From Nocardioides zeae (GTDB lineage Bacteria; Actinomycetota; Actinomycetes; Propionibacteriales; Nocardioidaceae), in the NCBI RefSeq assembly GCF_010686755.1, contig NZ_JAAGXA010000007.1, positions 62,001-126,000 of the forward strand: 64,000 nt of DNA, in the 5' to 3' direction. Position 1 is the first letter of the stretch; each line of letters opens with the position of its first letter. The translations under genes and the position numbers were made by a program. Positions 7,553-15,566 of the stretch are shown piece after piece. The notes under the pieces are model-generated. The model saw nothing but the letters and a program-made list of their open reading frames with translations, was not told where the DNA came from and ran no database searches.

Positions 7553-8551
7553 TCAGGGGCGACCGGGGTGCGCGGGCAGGTCCGGGCCGGGTCGGTCGGT
7601 GCCCGTGGTGACCGCGGTCGCGCGGCGGCGGCGCAGGCGGCGGAGTCCCCACGCGAGCGGCAGGCTGATCGCGGCGAGCAGCAGCACCCACGGGAGCAGC
7701 AGGCCGAGGGCGACCGCGAGTGCACCGAGCGTGCCGCTCAGGCCGTCCCAGCCGTCCGCGAGCCCGCCGAGGAACCCCCCGCGGTCCTCGTCGTCGTCCG
7801 CCTCGTCGACCGCGGCCTCGTCGGTCCGCTCCACGTAGACGGTGATGGTGGAATACGACGTGGCGTCCTGCAGGTAGTCGAGCTGGGAGGTCAGGCTGTC
7901 CAGCGCGGCCTGCCGCGAGGTCAGCTCGCTCTCGATCGCCACGAGCTCGGTGAGGTCCTCCGCCTCGGCGAGCAGCGCCTCGATGCGGGTCAGGCTCTGC
8001 TCCTGGGCGCGGATCCGCGCCTCGGTGTCCACGATCTCCGTCCCCACGTCCTCGAGGGACCGCGTGCTCGACGCGGTCGCGGCCACGTCCTCGACGGCGG
8101 CCATGGTGTCGTCGAAGGTCGCGCTCGGCACCTGGAGCTCGAGGCGGCTGCCGTCCATGACGCCGTCGCGGTCGGTCGTGGTCTCCTCGCTCGCCACGCG
8201 GCCGCCGGTCTCGTCGGCGAGCCGCTGGACGTCGCGCCGGGTCTCGGCCACGTCGTCGGCGACGAGGTCGATCGTGCCCGTGGCGATCACCGTCGACGGG
8301 TCGGGGGCGGGGGTCGCCGGTGGTGGGGCCCCCTCGGCGGACCCGCTCGACCCGCCGGCGCCCTCGTCGGCGCCCTCCGAGGGAGCCGCCTGTGGTGACT
8401 CCGCGCTCCCCGAGCGGTCCTCGAGGCGCTCGGCGCTCGAGGCTCCCTCGTCGCTGCGGGCGGCGCTGTCGCCACCGTCGCTGCTGCTGCAGGCGGTCAG
8501 GGCGACCGTCGTGGTGAGGGCGAGGGCGAGGAGGGTTCCGGTGCGGTTCAT
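7553..8551 (-). CDS. DUF4349-type lipoprotein with C-terminal membrane anchor
   Basis: The ATG at 8551 gives a 332-residue protein with a lipoprotein signal ending LTAC (Cys21). A Ser/Gly/Glu-rich linker (about 22-100) precedes a domain typical of DUF4349: ATGTIDLVADDVAETRRDV, a beta-strand region, then a long coiled coil at about 190-255 with EARIRAQEQSLTRIEALLAE. A hydrophobic segment (LALGLLLPWVLLLAA-like) near 290-315 and a basic end follow. The protein is thus anchored at both ends with a coiled coil on the outside of the membrane. Family members are common in actinobacteria and Firmicutes but their role is not established. No neighbour suggests a function. Confidence 0.85.
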   Translation of the reverse strand: MNRTGTLLALALTTTVALTACSSSDGGDSAARSDEGASSAERLEDRSGSAESPQAAPSEGADEGAGGSSGSAEGAPPPATPAPDPSTVIATGTIDLVADDVAETRRDVQRLADETGGRVASEETTTDRDGVMDGSRLELQVPSATFDDTMAAVEDVAATASSTRSLEDVGTEIVDTEARIRAQEQSLTRIEALLAEAEDLTELVAIESELTSRQAALDSLTSQLDYLQDATSYSTITVYVERTDEAAVDEADDDEDRGGFLGGLADGWDGLSGTLGALAVALGLLLPWVLLLAAISLPLAWGLRRLRRRRATAVTTGTDRPGPDLPAHPGRP

Positions 8552-8700
8552 GCGGCTTCGACGCCGGAGGGCTCCGAGCGGTTCCGCAACCACTTCCGCG
8601 ATGTGGGACGGCACGAGCGACCTCGCAAAGTCATTTAAGTTAATCGACATTGCAGGGCGGAGGGCTCGTTCCCCCGCCGTACCGACCCGAAGGAGCAACC
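8552..8700. promoter_or_regulatory. Promoter/leader region of the sulfur cluster
   Basis: An unusually AT-rich patch contains CGCAAAGTCA (8624-8633) and the small palindrome TTAAGTTAA (8635-8643). A hairpin follows (GGCGGAGGG 8656-8664 with CCCCCGCC 8671-8678), then a GAAGGAG ribosome-binding site before the ATG at 8701. CGCAAAGTCA recurs at 11319-11328 in front of sfnG. The leftward DUF4349 promoter must also lie here. Confidence 0.5.
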
Positions 8701-9972
8701 ATGTCCCTCCCCACCTCGTCCGCCGCCCCGGCGGACGTGACGCGTGCCCCGGAGTGGGGGCCTGCGCCCACGACTGCGGCCGGTTGGATCGAGCGCGCCC
8801 ACGCCGTGGCCAACCGCCTGTCCCTCGATGCCGTCGACCGCGACCGTCGCGGCGCGACGCCGCACGACGAGGTGCGGCTGCTGAAGCAGTCCGGCCTGGT
8901 CACCCTGCTCGCCCCGGCCGCGCACGGCGGAGCCGGTCAGACCTGGAGCACGGCCCTGCACGTGGTGCGCGCGGTCTCCGCGGGCGACGGCTCCATCGGG
9001 CAGCTGCTCGGGTACCACTACCTGTGGGCCTGGGCAGCCCGCCTCGTCGGCACCCCGGAGCAGGTCGCCGCCGTCGAGCAGGCGGCGGGCGAGCAGGAGT
9101 GGTTCTTCGGGGGCGCGGTCAACCCGCGGGACGACGATCTCGTCATCCGGCTCGTCGACGGTCCGGACGGCCAGCAGCTGTCGTTCAACGGGCGCAAGTC
9201 GTTCTCGACCGGCGGCCGGGTCTCGGACGTGACCGTGCTCGAGGGCGTCATCGAGGGCACCGACCAGCACGTCTTCGCGATCGTCCCGACCGACCAGCCG
9301 GGCCTGCGGTTCGCGGGGGACTGGGACAACCTCGGCCAGCGACTCACGGAGTCCGGTTCCGTGGAGATCGACGACGTGCGCGTCGACTGGGCCTCGGCGG
9401 CCGGGTACGTCGCGACCGCGACCGGCCACGAGTTCGTGCCGCGGGTCTACAACACGCTCAACGTGCCGATCATTCAGGTGATCTTCACGAACCTCTACCT
9501 GGGCATCGCCCAGGGCGCACTGCGCACGGCCGCGACGTACACCCGGGGGACGACGCGGGCGTGGCCCTACGCGAAGGACGTGAAGGAGCGGGCGGTCGAC
9601 GAGTTCCACGTGCAGGAGACCTACGGCGACCTGACCGCCAAGCTCTGGGCGGCCGAGGCGCTGGCCGACCGTGCGGCGGAGCACCTGGAGCGGATCAACG
9701 CCCACGCCGACAGCGTCACGCCGGAGGAGCGCGGGGAGGCGGCTGTCGTCATCGCGGCGTCCAAGCAGGTCGCGATCGACGTCGGTCTCGAGATCGGCAC
9801 CAAGGTCTTCGAGGTCACCGGCGCCCGTGCCAGCGCGAACCACGTCGGCCTCGACATCTTCTGGCGCAACGTCCGCACGCACTCGCTGCACGACCCGGTG
9901 GCGCACAAGCGCGCCGAGGTCGGTCGCTACGTGCTGCTCGACGAGCTGCCCGAGCCGACCTGGTACACGTGA
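8701..9972 (+). CDS. DszC/SfnB-type flavin-dependent monooxygenase (acyl-CoA dehydrogenase fold)
   Basis: A 423-residue protein with the acyl-CoA dehydrogenase fold but the sequence style of the DszC (dibenzothiophene monooxygenase)/SfnB group. Examples are the N-terminal region with EVRLLKQSGLVTLLAP, the central FNGRKSFSTGG, the beta-domain GDWDNLGQRLTESGSV, and the C-terminal NVRTHSLHDPVAHK. The YEGT-type catalytic glutamate motif of true acyl-CoA dehydrogenases is absent. These enzymes use reduced flavin from a separate reductase, and one is encoded at 14963. The start has GAAGGAGC upstream. It is first in the sulfur cluster, 10 bases before a paralogue. Likely substrate: an organosulfur compound, exact one unknown. 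Confidence 0.85.
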   Translation: MSLPTSSAAPADVTRAPEWGPAPTTAAGWIERAHAVANRLSLDAVDRDRRGATPHDEVRLLKQSGLVTLLAPAAHGGAGQTWSTALHVVRAVSAGDGSIGQLLGYHYLWAWAARLVGTPEQVAAVEQAAGEQEWFFGGAVNPRDDDLVIRLVDGPDGQQLSFNGRKSFSTGGRVSDVTVLEGVIEGTDQHVFAIVPTDQPGLRFAGDWDNLGQRLTESGSVEIDDVRVDWASAAGYVATATGHEFVPRVYNTLNVPIIQVIFTNLYLGIAQGALRTAATYTRGTTRAWPYAKDVKERAVDEFHVQETYGDLTAKLWAAEALADRAAEHLERINAHADSVTPEERGEAAVVIAASKQVAIDVGLEIGTKVFEVTGARASANHVGLDIFWRNVRTHSLHDPVAHKRAEVGRYVLLDELPEPTWYT

Positions 9973-9982
9973 GGAGCCGGAC

Positions 9983-11260
9983 ATGACCCTCGATCGCACC
10001 CGGCGCTCGCCGGGCTTGGAGGAGCTGCGCGCCCGGTTCGCGCCCGTCCTCGCCACCATCGCCGCCGGTGCCCTCGAGCGTGAGCTCGACCGCCGCCTGC
10101 CCGTCGAGGAGGTCGAGCTGCTCAAGCGAGCCGGCTTCGGTGCCGTCCGCGTGCCCCGGGAGCACGGGGGCGCCGGGGCCTCGCTGGCCGAACTGACCCA
10201 GCTCTGGATCGACCTCGCCGCGGCCGACAACAACCTCGCCCAGGTGCTCCGCGGCCACTTCGCCTTCGCGGAGGACCGGCTGTGGCACCACGCCCGGCGC
10301 GGTGGGCAGGAGGTCTGGTTCGACCGGTTCGTCCGTGGCCAGATCGCGGGCAACGCGTGGTCGGAGGTCGGGGCGACCGCCATCGACACGCAGGGCACGG
10401 TGCTGCGCCCGGCGGGGGACGGGCAGTTCCGCCTCGACGGCACGAAGTACTACACGACCGGCACGATCTTCGCCGAGTGGGCGGACGTCTACGTGCGCCG
10501 CGGGGACGAGGTCGGCGGGTTCGCGATCGCCGTCGTCGAGACGGACCAGGCCGGCGTCTCCGTGCACGACGACTGGAACGGCTTCGGCCAGGTCGGTACG
10601 GGCTCGGGCACGGCGGTCTTCGTCGACGCCCGGGTCGCGGCGTCCGACGTGCTGCCCTTCGAGGAGCGGTTCCCCTACCAGACCGCGCTCTACCAGCTGA
10701 ACCTCCTGGCGACGCTCGCCGGCATCGGTCGGGCGGCGCTGTCGGACGTGGTGCGCCACGTCCGCGGGCGCGAGCGCACCTACTCGCACGCGAACGCCCC
10801 GCGCGTCCGCGACGACGCGCAGGTGCTGGCGCGGGTCGGCGAGATCGCGTCGGCGGTGTACGCCGCGGAGGCCGTCACGCTGCGGGTGGCGGACGCGCTC
10901 GACGCGGCCCACGAGGCGGCGACCCTCGGGGCGGCCGAGGCGGCAGCGCGCGCCGAGGCCGCCGAGCTGGAGTCGTCGGCCGCCCAGGTCGTCGTCACCG
11001 ACCTGGTGCTGCGGGCCACCTCCGACCTGTTCGACGCGCTGGGCGCCTCGGGAACCGCGCAGGACAAGGGGCTCGACCGGCACTGGCGCAACGCGCGCAC
11101 GGTCGCGTCGCACAACCCCCGCATCCTCAAGGCGCGCGTCGTGGGCGACGCGGAGGTCAACGGCACCCCGCCGCCCTACGCGTGGGCGATCGGCCGCACC
11201 GAGCGCGACCGGGCCGACTGGACGCCGCGGGCGGTGCCGGTCGCGGAGGCGGTCGGGTGA
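9983..11260 (+). CDS. DszC/SfnB-type flavin-dependent monooxygenase, second copy
   Basis: A 425-residue paralogue of the preceding gene, started by ATG after GGAGCC. It has the same layout: EVELLKRAGFGAVRVPREHGG near 33-53, a central LDGTKYYTTGTIFAEWADV, DDWNGFGQVGTGSG in the beta-domain, and DRHWRNARTVASHNP near the end. The motif RHWRNART is shared with the SfnB-like protein at 12507. It follows the first copy by 10 bases. Proteins of this type are often automatically labelled acyl-CoA dehydrogenases, but gene context and the missing catalytic glutamate argue for a sulfur-acquisition monooxygenase. Two adjacent copies suggest different substrates or a heteromeric enzyme. Confidence 0.85.
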   Translation: MTLDRTRRSPGLEELRARFAPVLATIAAGALERELDRRLPVEEVELLKRAGFGAVRVPREHGGAGASLAELTQLWIDLAAADNNLAQVLRGHFAFAEDRLWHHARRGGQEVWFDRFVRGQIAGNAWSEVGATAIDTQGTVLRPAGDGQFRLDGTKYYTTGTIFAEWADVYVRRGDEVGGFAIAVVETDQAGVSVHDDWNGFGQVGTGSGTAVFVDARVAASDVLPFEERFPYQTALYQLNLLATLAGIGRAALSDVVRHVRGRERTYSHANAPRVRDDAQVLARVGEIASAVYAAEAVTLRVADALDAAHEAATLGAAEAAARAEAAELESSAAQVVVTDLVLRATSDLFDALGASGTAQDKGLDRHWRNARTVASHNPRILKARVVGDAEVNGTPPPYAWAIGRTERDRADWTPRAVPVAEAVG

Positions 11261-11372
11261 CCTCCCTGGTGTCCGATGGACGGAACAGGCGTCCACATCG
11301 CGGGACCACCGTGGTCCGCGCAAAGTCAACTATTACGGTCGAGTTCATCGACCACGTACGTGAGGAGGTCTC
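11261..11372 (+). promoter_or_regulatory. Hairpin and second promoter box before sfnG
   Basis: The near-perfect inverted repeat around GGACCACCGTGGTCC (about 11303-11317) could end the first transcript. It is followed by CGCAAAGTCA (11319-11328), identical to the box at 8624, then TACGGT (11334-11339) as a -10 candidate, and GAGGAGG (about 11361-11367) as ribosome-binding site for the ATG at 11373. An internal promoter splitting the cluster in two is plausible. Confidence 0.5.
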
Positions 11373-12503
11373 ATGACCGACGTCCACGCGGAGGCGGTGC
11401 GCCGGGCGCACGCCGAGCCGCTGAAGTTCGCCTACTGGGTGCCCAACGTCTCGGGCGGCCTCGTGGTCAGCACGATCGAGCAGCGCACCGACTGGTCCTA
11501 CGACTACAACAAGACCCTCGCCCGCCTGGCCGAGGACAACGGGTTCGACTACGCCCTGAGCCAGGTGCGCTATCTCGCGTCGTACGGCGCGGCGTACCAG
11601 CACGAGTCCACGAGCCTCAGCCTGGCCCTCGCCCTGGCCACCGAGCGCCTCACGGTGATCGCGGCGGTCCACCCGGGCCTGTGGCAGCCCGGGGTGCTGG
11701 CGAAGTGGCTGACGACCGCGGACCACCTCACGGGCGGGCGGATCGCCACCAACGTGGTGTCGGGCTGGTTCAAGGACGAGTTCACCAAGCTGGGCGAGCC
11801 GTGGCTGGAGCACGGCGAGCGCTACCGGCGGAGCGAGGAGTTCATCCGCTACCTGCGCGAGATCTGGACGAGCGACCACGCCGAGCTGCGGGGCGACTTC
11901 TACCGGCTCCACGACGTGGACCTGAAGCCGAAGCCGCTGGACCTGCCGGGCCGGCCCCACCCGGAGATCTTCCAGGGGGGCAACTCGACGGCCGCCCGCG
12001 GCCAGGCGGGTCGGGTCGCCGACTGGTACTTCGCGAACGGCAACACGCCCGAGGGCATCGCGGAGCAGGTCCGCGACGTCTCGGAGGTGGCGCACGTCCA
12101 CGGGCGTACGGTGAAGTTCGGCGTCAACGGGTTCGTCGTGGCCCGCGACACCGAGGCCGAGGCCCGCGACGTGCTCCGCGAGATCATCGACAAGGCGGAC
12201 CGCGAGGCCGTCGAGGGGTTCGGCGAGGCCGTCAAGCAGGCCGGCCGCTCGACGGGCGACGGCAAGGGCATGTGGCAGGACTCCGAGTTCGCCGACCTGG
12301 TGCAGTACAACGACGGGTTCCGCACGGGTCTCGTCGGCACGCCGGAGCAGGTCGCCGAGCGGATCCTCACCTACAAGCGGCAGGGCGCGAACCTGCTCCT
12401 CCTGGGCTTCCTGCACTACCACGAGGACGTCCAGTACTTCGGCGAGCGCATCCTGCCGCTCGTCCGGGAGCTCGAGGCCGCCGAGCTGGAGCGGGTGGGC
12501 TGA
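11373..12503 (+). CDS. sfnG: Dimethylsulfone monooxygenase SfnG
   Basis: A 376-residue FMNH2-dependent monooxygenase of the bacterial luciferase fold. SfnG converts dimethylsulfone to methanesulfinate, letting cells use it as a sulfur source. Recognition rests on long stretches I know from SfnG proteins: LKFAYWVPNVSGGLVVS at the start, ALSQVRY, AYQHESTSLS, GEPWLEHGERYRRSEEFIR, LKPKPLDLP, HPEIFQGGNS, DWYFANGNTPEGI, and IIDKADREAV. Length is normal. GAGGAGG lies six bases before the ATG. Three bases separate its stop from the GTG of the SfnB-like gene. Reduced flavin is presumably delivered by the reductase at 14963. Confidence 0.93.
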   Translation: MTDVHAEAVRRAHAEPLKFAYWVPNVSGGLVVSTIEQRTDWSYDYNKTLARLAEDNGFDYALSQVRYLASYGAAYQHESTSLSLALALATERLTVIAAVHPGLWQPGVLAKWLTTADHLTGGRIATNVVSGWFKDEFTKLGEPWLEHGERYRRSEEFIRYLREIWTSDHAELRGDFYRLHDVDLKPKPLDLPGRPHPEIFQGGNSTAARGQAGRVADWYFANGNTPEGIAEQVRDVSEVAHVHGRTVKFGVNGFVVARDTEAEARDVLREIIDKADREAVEGFGEAVKQAGRSTGDGKGMWQDSEFADLVQYNDGFRTGLVGTPEQVAERILTYKRQGANLLLLGFLHYHEDVQYFGERILPLVRELEAAELERVG

Positions 12504-12506
12504 GCC

Positions 12507-13760
12507 GTGACCGCCGCCGGCACCGCACCGTTCTCCTCCCTGCCCGAGGGACACCGACCGCCCGTCCTCGACGCCGACCAGGCGGTCGAGGTGGCGGCCG
12601 AGCTCGCGTCGTACCTGGCCGCGGGGGCGGCCGAGCGCGACGCCGAGCGGGTGCTCCCGGCCGAGCCGCTCGACCGCCTCGCGGCGAGCGGGCTGCAGGG
12701 GATCACCGTCCCGACCGTCTTCGGCGGACCGGGGCTCGGTGCGGTGGCGGCGGCGGAGGTCACCCGCCTCCTGGCGACGGGCGACCCCAATGTCGCCCAG
12801 ATCCCGCACAGCCACTTCGTCTACGTGAACGCGCTGCGGCACGCCGCCTCCGACGCGCAGCGGTCGTTCTTCTTCGGCGAGGTGCTGGCGGGACGCCGCT
12901 TCGGCAACGCGCAGTCCGAGGTCGGCACGCGGCACGTGCGGGAGTTCCGCACGGCGTTGACCGCGGTGCCCGCCGCCGAGGGCGGGGGATGGCGCCTCGA
13001 CGGGGAGAAGGGCTATGCCACCGGCGCCCTCTTCGCCGACTGGATCCCCGTCCTCGCCCACCGGGGGGTGGGCGAGGACGGCACGGCCGGACCGCTGCAC
13101 GTCGCGTGGGTCGAGCGCGAGGCCGCGGGCGTCAGCGTCGTCGACGACTGGGACGGCCTCGGCCAGCGCACGACCGCGTCCGGGACCGTGCGGCTCGAGG
13201 GCGTCCGCGTCCCCGACGCGCACGTGACGCCCTGGCACCTCACCTTCGACGGTCCCCAGGTGTACGGCGCGTTCGCGCAGCTCCTGCACGCCGCCATCGA
13301 CACCGGGATCGCGCGGGCCGCGGTCGGCGACGCGGCGGCCTTCGTGACCACGACGAGCCGCCCGTACCCCGACGCAGGCGTCGAGCGGGCCGCCGAGGAC
13401 CCCCTCGTCGTCCACGCGTTCGGCGAGGTGGAGCTCGCCGTGCGGTCGGCGGAGGCGCTGCTGCGCGAGGCGGCCATCGCGGTCGAGGCCGCGGAGGCCG
13501 ACCTCACCGCGGTCTCGGCGGGCACCGCCAGCCTCGCGGTCGCGGCCGCGCGGGCGTCGTCCACCGCCGCGTCGCTCGAGGCCGGCACACGGCTGTTCGA
13601 GGTGGCCGGGACCCGGTCGGCGCTGGCCCGGCTCAACCTCGACCGGCACTGGCGCAACGCGCGCACCCACACCCTGCACGACCCGGCCGCGTGGAAGGTC
13701 CAGCACCTGGGCCGCCACGCCGTCGACGGAACCCTGCCCCCGAACCACGGCCAGATCTGA
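12507..13760 (+). CDS. sfnB: SfnB-family sulfur acquisition oxidoreductase
   Basis: A 417-residue protein of the acyl-CoA dehydrogenase fold with the SfnB style: PHSHFVYVNALRHA, GNAQSEVGTR, LDGEKGYATGALFADWIPV, DDWDGLGQRTTASGTV and DRHWRNARTHTLHDPAAWK. SfnB proteins accompany SfnG in sulfone use. Their precise reaction is less well defined than that of SfnG, so the symbol marks family and context rather than a proven reaction. GTG start three bases after sfnG, nine bases before the SsuD-like gene. It is a third member of the DszC/SfnB group in this cluster. Confidence 0.85.
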   Translation: MTAAGTAPFSSLPEGHRPPVLDADQAVEVAAELASYLAAGAAERDAERVLPAEPLDRLAASGLQGITVPTVFGGPGLGAVAAAEVTRLLATGDPNVAQIPHSHFVYVNALRHAASDAQRSFFFGEVLAGRRFGNAQSEVGTRHVREFRTALTAVPAAEGGGWRLDGEKGYATGALFADWIPVLAHRGVGEDGTAGPLHVAWVEREAAGVSVVDDWDGLGQRTTASGTVRLEGVRVPDAHVTPWHLTFDGPQVYGAFAQLLHAAIDTGIARAAVGDAAAFVTTTSRPYPDAGVERAAEDPLVVHAFGEVELAVRSAEALLREAAIAVEAAEADLTAVSAGTASLAVAAARASSTAASLEAGTRLFEVAGTRSALARLNLDRHWRNARTHTLHDPAAWKVQHLGRHAVDGTLPPNHGQI

Positions 13761-13769
13761 GGAAGCACC

Positions 13770-14966
13770 ATGTCGTTGAAGTTCCACTGGTTCCTGCCCA
13801 CCAACGGCGGCGACGGACGTCACGTCGTCGGCGGCGGCCACGGCGCCGACGTGGTCGGCGGGGGCCGGCCGGCCTCGGTGGCCTACCTGGGCCAGGTCGC
13901 GCGGAGCGCGGAGCAGCTCGGCTTCGAGGCCGCGTTGACGCCGACCGGCGCCTGGTGCGAGGACGCGTGGATCACGACCGCGATGCTCGCGCCCGTGACC
14001 GAGCGGCTGAAGTTCCTCGTGGCCTTCCGCCCCGGGCTGACGTCGCCGACGCTCGCGGCGCAGATGGCCGCGACCTACCAGAACCTCACCGGTGGCCGGC
14101 TCCTGCTCAACGTCGTCACCGGCGGCGAGAGCCGGGAGCAGCGTGCCTACGGCGACTTCCTCGACAAGGAGGGCCGCTACGCCCGCGGTGGGGAGTTCCT
14201 CGAGGTCGTGCGTCGCCTGTGGGCGGGGGAGACGGTGACCTACCAGGGCAAGCACCTGCGGGTCGAGGAGGCGAGCCTCGCGTCCGTTCCCGAGGTCACC
14301 CCCCGCATCTATTTCGGCGGGTCCTCGCCCGCGGCCGGCGAGGTCGCGGCGGAGCACGCCGACGTCTACCTGACCTGGGGCGAGCCGCCCGCTGCGGTCG
14401 CCGAGAAGATCCGCTGGATCCGGGAGCTGGCCGACCGCCGGGGTCGCGAGGTCCGGTTCGGCATCCGGCTCCACGTGATCCCGCGCGACACCGCGGAGGA
14501 GGCCTGGGCCGAGGCCGACCGCCTGCTCGCGGGCATCGACGAGGAGACGATCGCCCAGGTGCAGGCCGGGCTCCGGCGCAGCGAGTCGGTGGGCCAGCAG
14601 CGGATGCTCGACCTCAACCGCGGCACCAAGGACGGCCTCGAGATCTCACCGAACCTCTGGGCGGGCGTGGGCCTCGTGCGGGGCGGTGCGGGCACGGCCC
14701 TCGTGGGCTCCTACGAGGAGATCGCGGACCGGATCGAGGAGTACCGCGCCGTCGGCATCGACGAGTTCGTGCTCTCGGCCTACCCGCACCTCGAGGGTGC
14801 CTACTGGTTCGGCGAGGGCGTGCTGCCCGTGCTGGAGCGGCGGGGGCTCTGGACGAACCCGCTCGGTGCCCGTCCCGTCCTGTCGTCGGTGCCGTTCGGC
14901 GCGGCGTCCCCGGCATCTCCGGCATCCCCGGCCGCCGGCCGCGCGCGGGAGGTGTCGGCCCAGTGA
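13770..14966 (+). CDS. ssuD: Alkanesulfonate monooxygenase SsuD
   Basis: A 398-residue FMNH2-dependent enzyme that releases sulfite from alkanesulfonates, giving an aldehyde. Diagnostic stretches include FHWFLPTNGGDGRH, PTGAWCEDAW (with the conserved active-site Cys region), LKFLVAFRPGLTSPT, YLTWGEPP, RFGIRLHVI, SVGQQRMLDLN, LEISPNLWAGVGLVRGG and LSAYPHLEGAYWFGEG. All align by eye with SsuD. AGGAAG lies upstream of the ATG. The C-terminus carries an extra Ala/Pro/Ser-rich tail of about 30 residues. The last four bases overlap the flavin reductase start (GTGA). No SsuABC transporter is in the window. Confidence 0.93.
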   Translation: MSLKFHWFLPTNGGDGRHVVGGGHGADVVGGGRPASVAYLGQVARSAEQLGFEAALTPTGAWCEDAWITTAMLAPVTERLKFLVAFRPGLTSPTLAAQMAATYQNLTGGRLLLNVVTGGESREQRAYGDFLDKEGRYARGGEFLEVVRRLWAGETVTYQGKHLRVEEASLASVPEVTPRIYFGGSSPAAGEVAAEHADVYLTWGEPPAAVAEKIRWIRELADRRGREVRFGIRLHVIPRDTAEEAWAEADRLLAGIDEETIAQVQAGLRRSESVGQQRMLDLNRGTKDGLEISPNLWAGVGLVRGGAGTALVGSYEEIADRIEEYRAVGIDEFVLSAYPHLEGAYWFGEGVLPVLERRGLWTNPLGARPVLSSVPFGAASPASPASPAAGRAREVSAQ

Positions 14967-15502
14967 GCCTCACGCCCCTCCTCGCCCCGTTCGCCACCAA
15001 CCAGGACCTCGACCCCGCGCGCCTGCGCCAGGCGTTCGGCGTGTTCCCCAGCGGGGTCGTCGCCGTCGCCGCCGAGGTCGACGGTGCGCTGGTCGGTCTC
15101 GCCGCCAGCTCGTTCACCTCGGTGAGCCTGGAACCGCCGCTGGTGTCCTTCTCCATCGCCAACGGCTCGAAGACCTGGCCCGACCTCCGCCGCGCCCGGC
15201 ACCTGGGCGTGACCATCCTGGCCGAGCACCACGGCGCGGTGTGCCGCCAGCTCGCCGGGCCGGTCGCGTCGCGCTTCGACGGGGTGGACGTCACGGTCAC
15301 CGACGCGGGCGCGGTGACGCTCGCCGACGGCCTGGCCAGCTTCGACTGCACGATCTACGACGAGGTCGTCGCGGGCGACCACACGATCGTGCTGCTGCGC
15401 CTCCACGCGGTCGAGCACGTCGACCCCACCCTGGCGCCCGCGGACGCCGTCGTCCCGGGTCCGCTGGTGTTCCACCGGAGCGGGTTCAGCGCCCTCGTCT
15501 GA
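14963..15502 (+). CDS. Flavin reductase (SsuE/HpaC-like function, flavin reductase-like domain)
   Basis: A 179-residue protein with the flavin reductase-like fold: [16 protein letters not shown] at about 22-37, [19 protein letters not shown], and the C-terminal [12 protein letters not shown] region. It should supply reduced FMN or FAD to the two-component monooxygenases encoded just upstream (the DszC-like pair, SfnG, SfnB, SsuD). GTG start overlapping the ssuD stop, so translation is coupled. It is the last gene of the cluster; the next gene has its own leaderless promoter. Which flavin and which nicotinamide it uses cannot be read here. Confidence 0.88.
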   Translation: MSLTPLLAPFATNQDLDPARLRQAFGVFPSGVVAVAAEVDGALVGLAASSFTSVSLEPPLVSFSIANGSKTWPDLRRARHLGVTILAEHHGAVCRQLAGPVASRFDGVDVTVTDAGAVTLADGLASFDCTIYDEVVAGDHTIVLLRLHAVEHVDPTLAPADAVVPGPLVFHRSGFSALV

Positions 15503-15553
15503 GCGCGGACCGGGTCGGGGCCGGGCCAGGGCTCGGCCGGAGCCGGGCTCTGG

Positions 15554-15559
15554 CAGGCT
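15554..15559 (+). promoter_or_regulatory. -10 hexamer for leaderless hemY-like transcript
   Basis: CAGGCT ends seven bases before the ATG at 15567, and no ribosome-binding sequence lies between. Confidence 0.45.
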
Positions 15560-15566
15560 GGTCGGC

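Noticed and set aside
8701..13760. Ordinary acyl-CoA dehydrogenases for the three DszC/SfnB-like genes
   Set aside because: The fold is shared, but the YEGT-type catalytic glutamate motif is missing and the genes are interleaved with SfnG, SsuD and a flavin reductase.
11157..14474. A 1105-codon open frame on the minus strand opposite the sulfur genes
   Set aside because: It is a shadow of the GC-rich plus-strand genes: Arg/Gly/Val-rich without motifs, no ribosome-binding site, and it crosses several well-supported genes.
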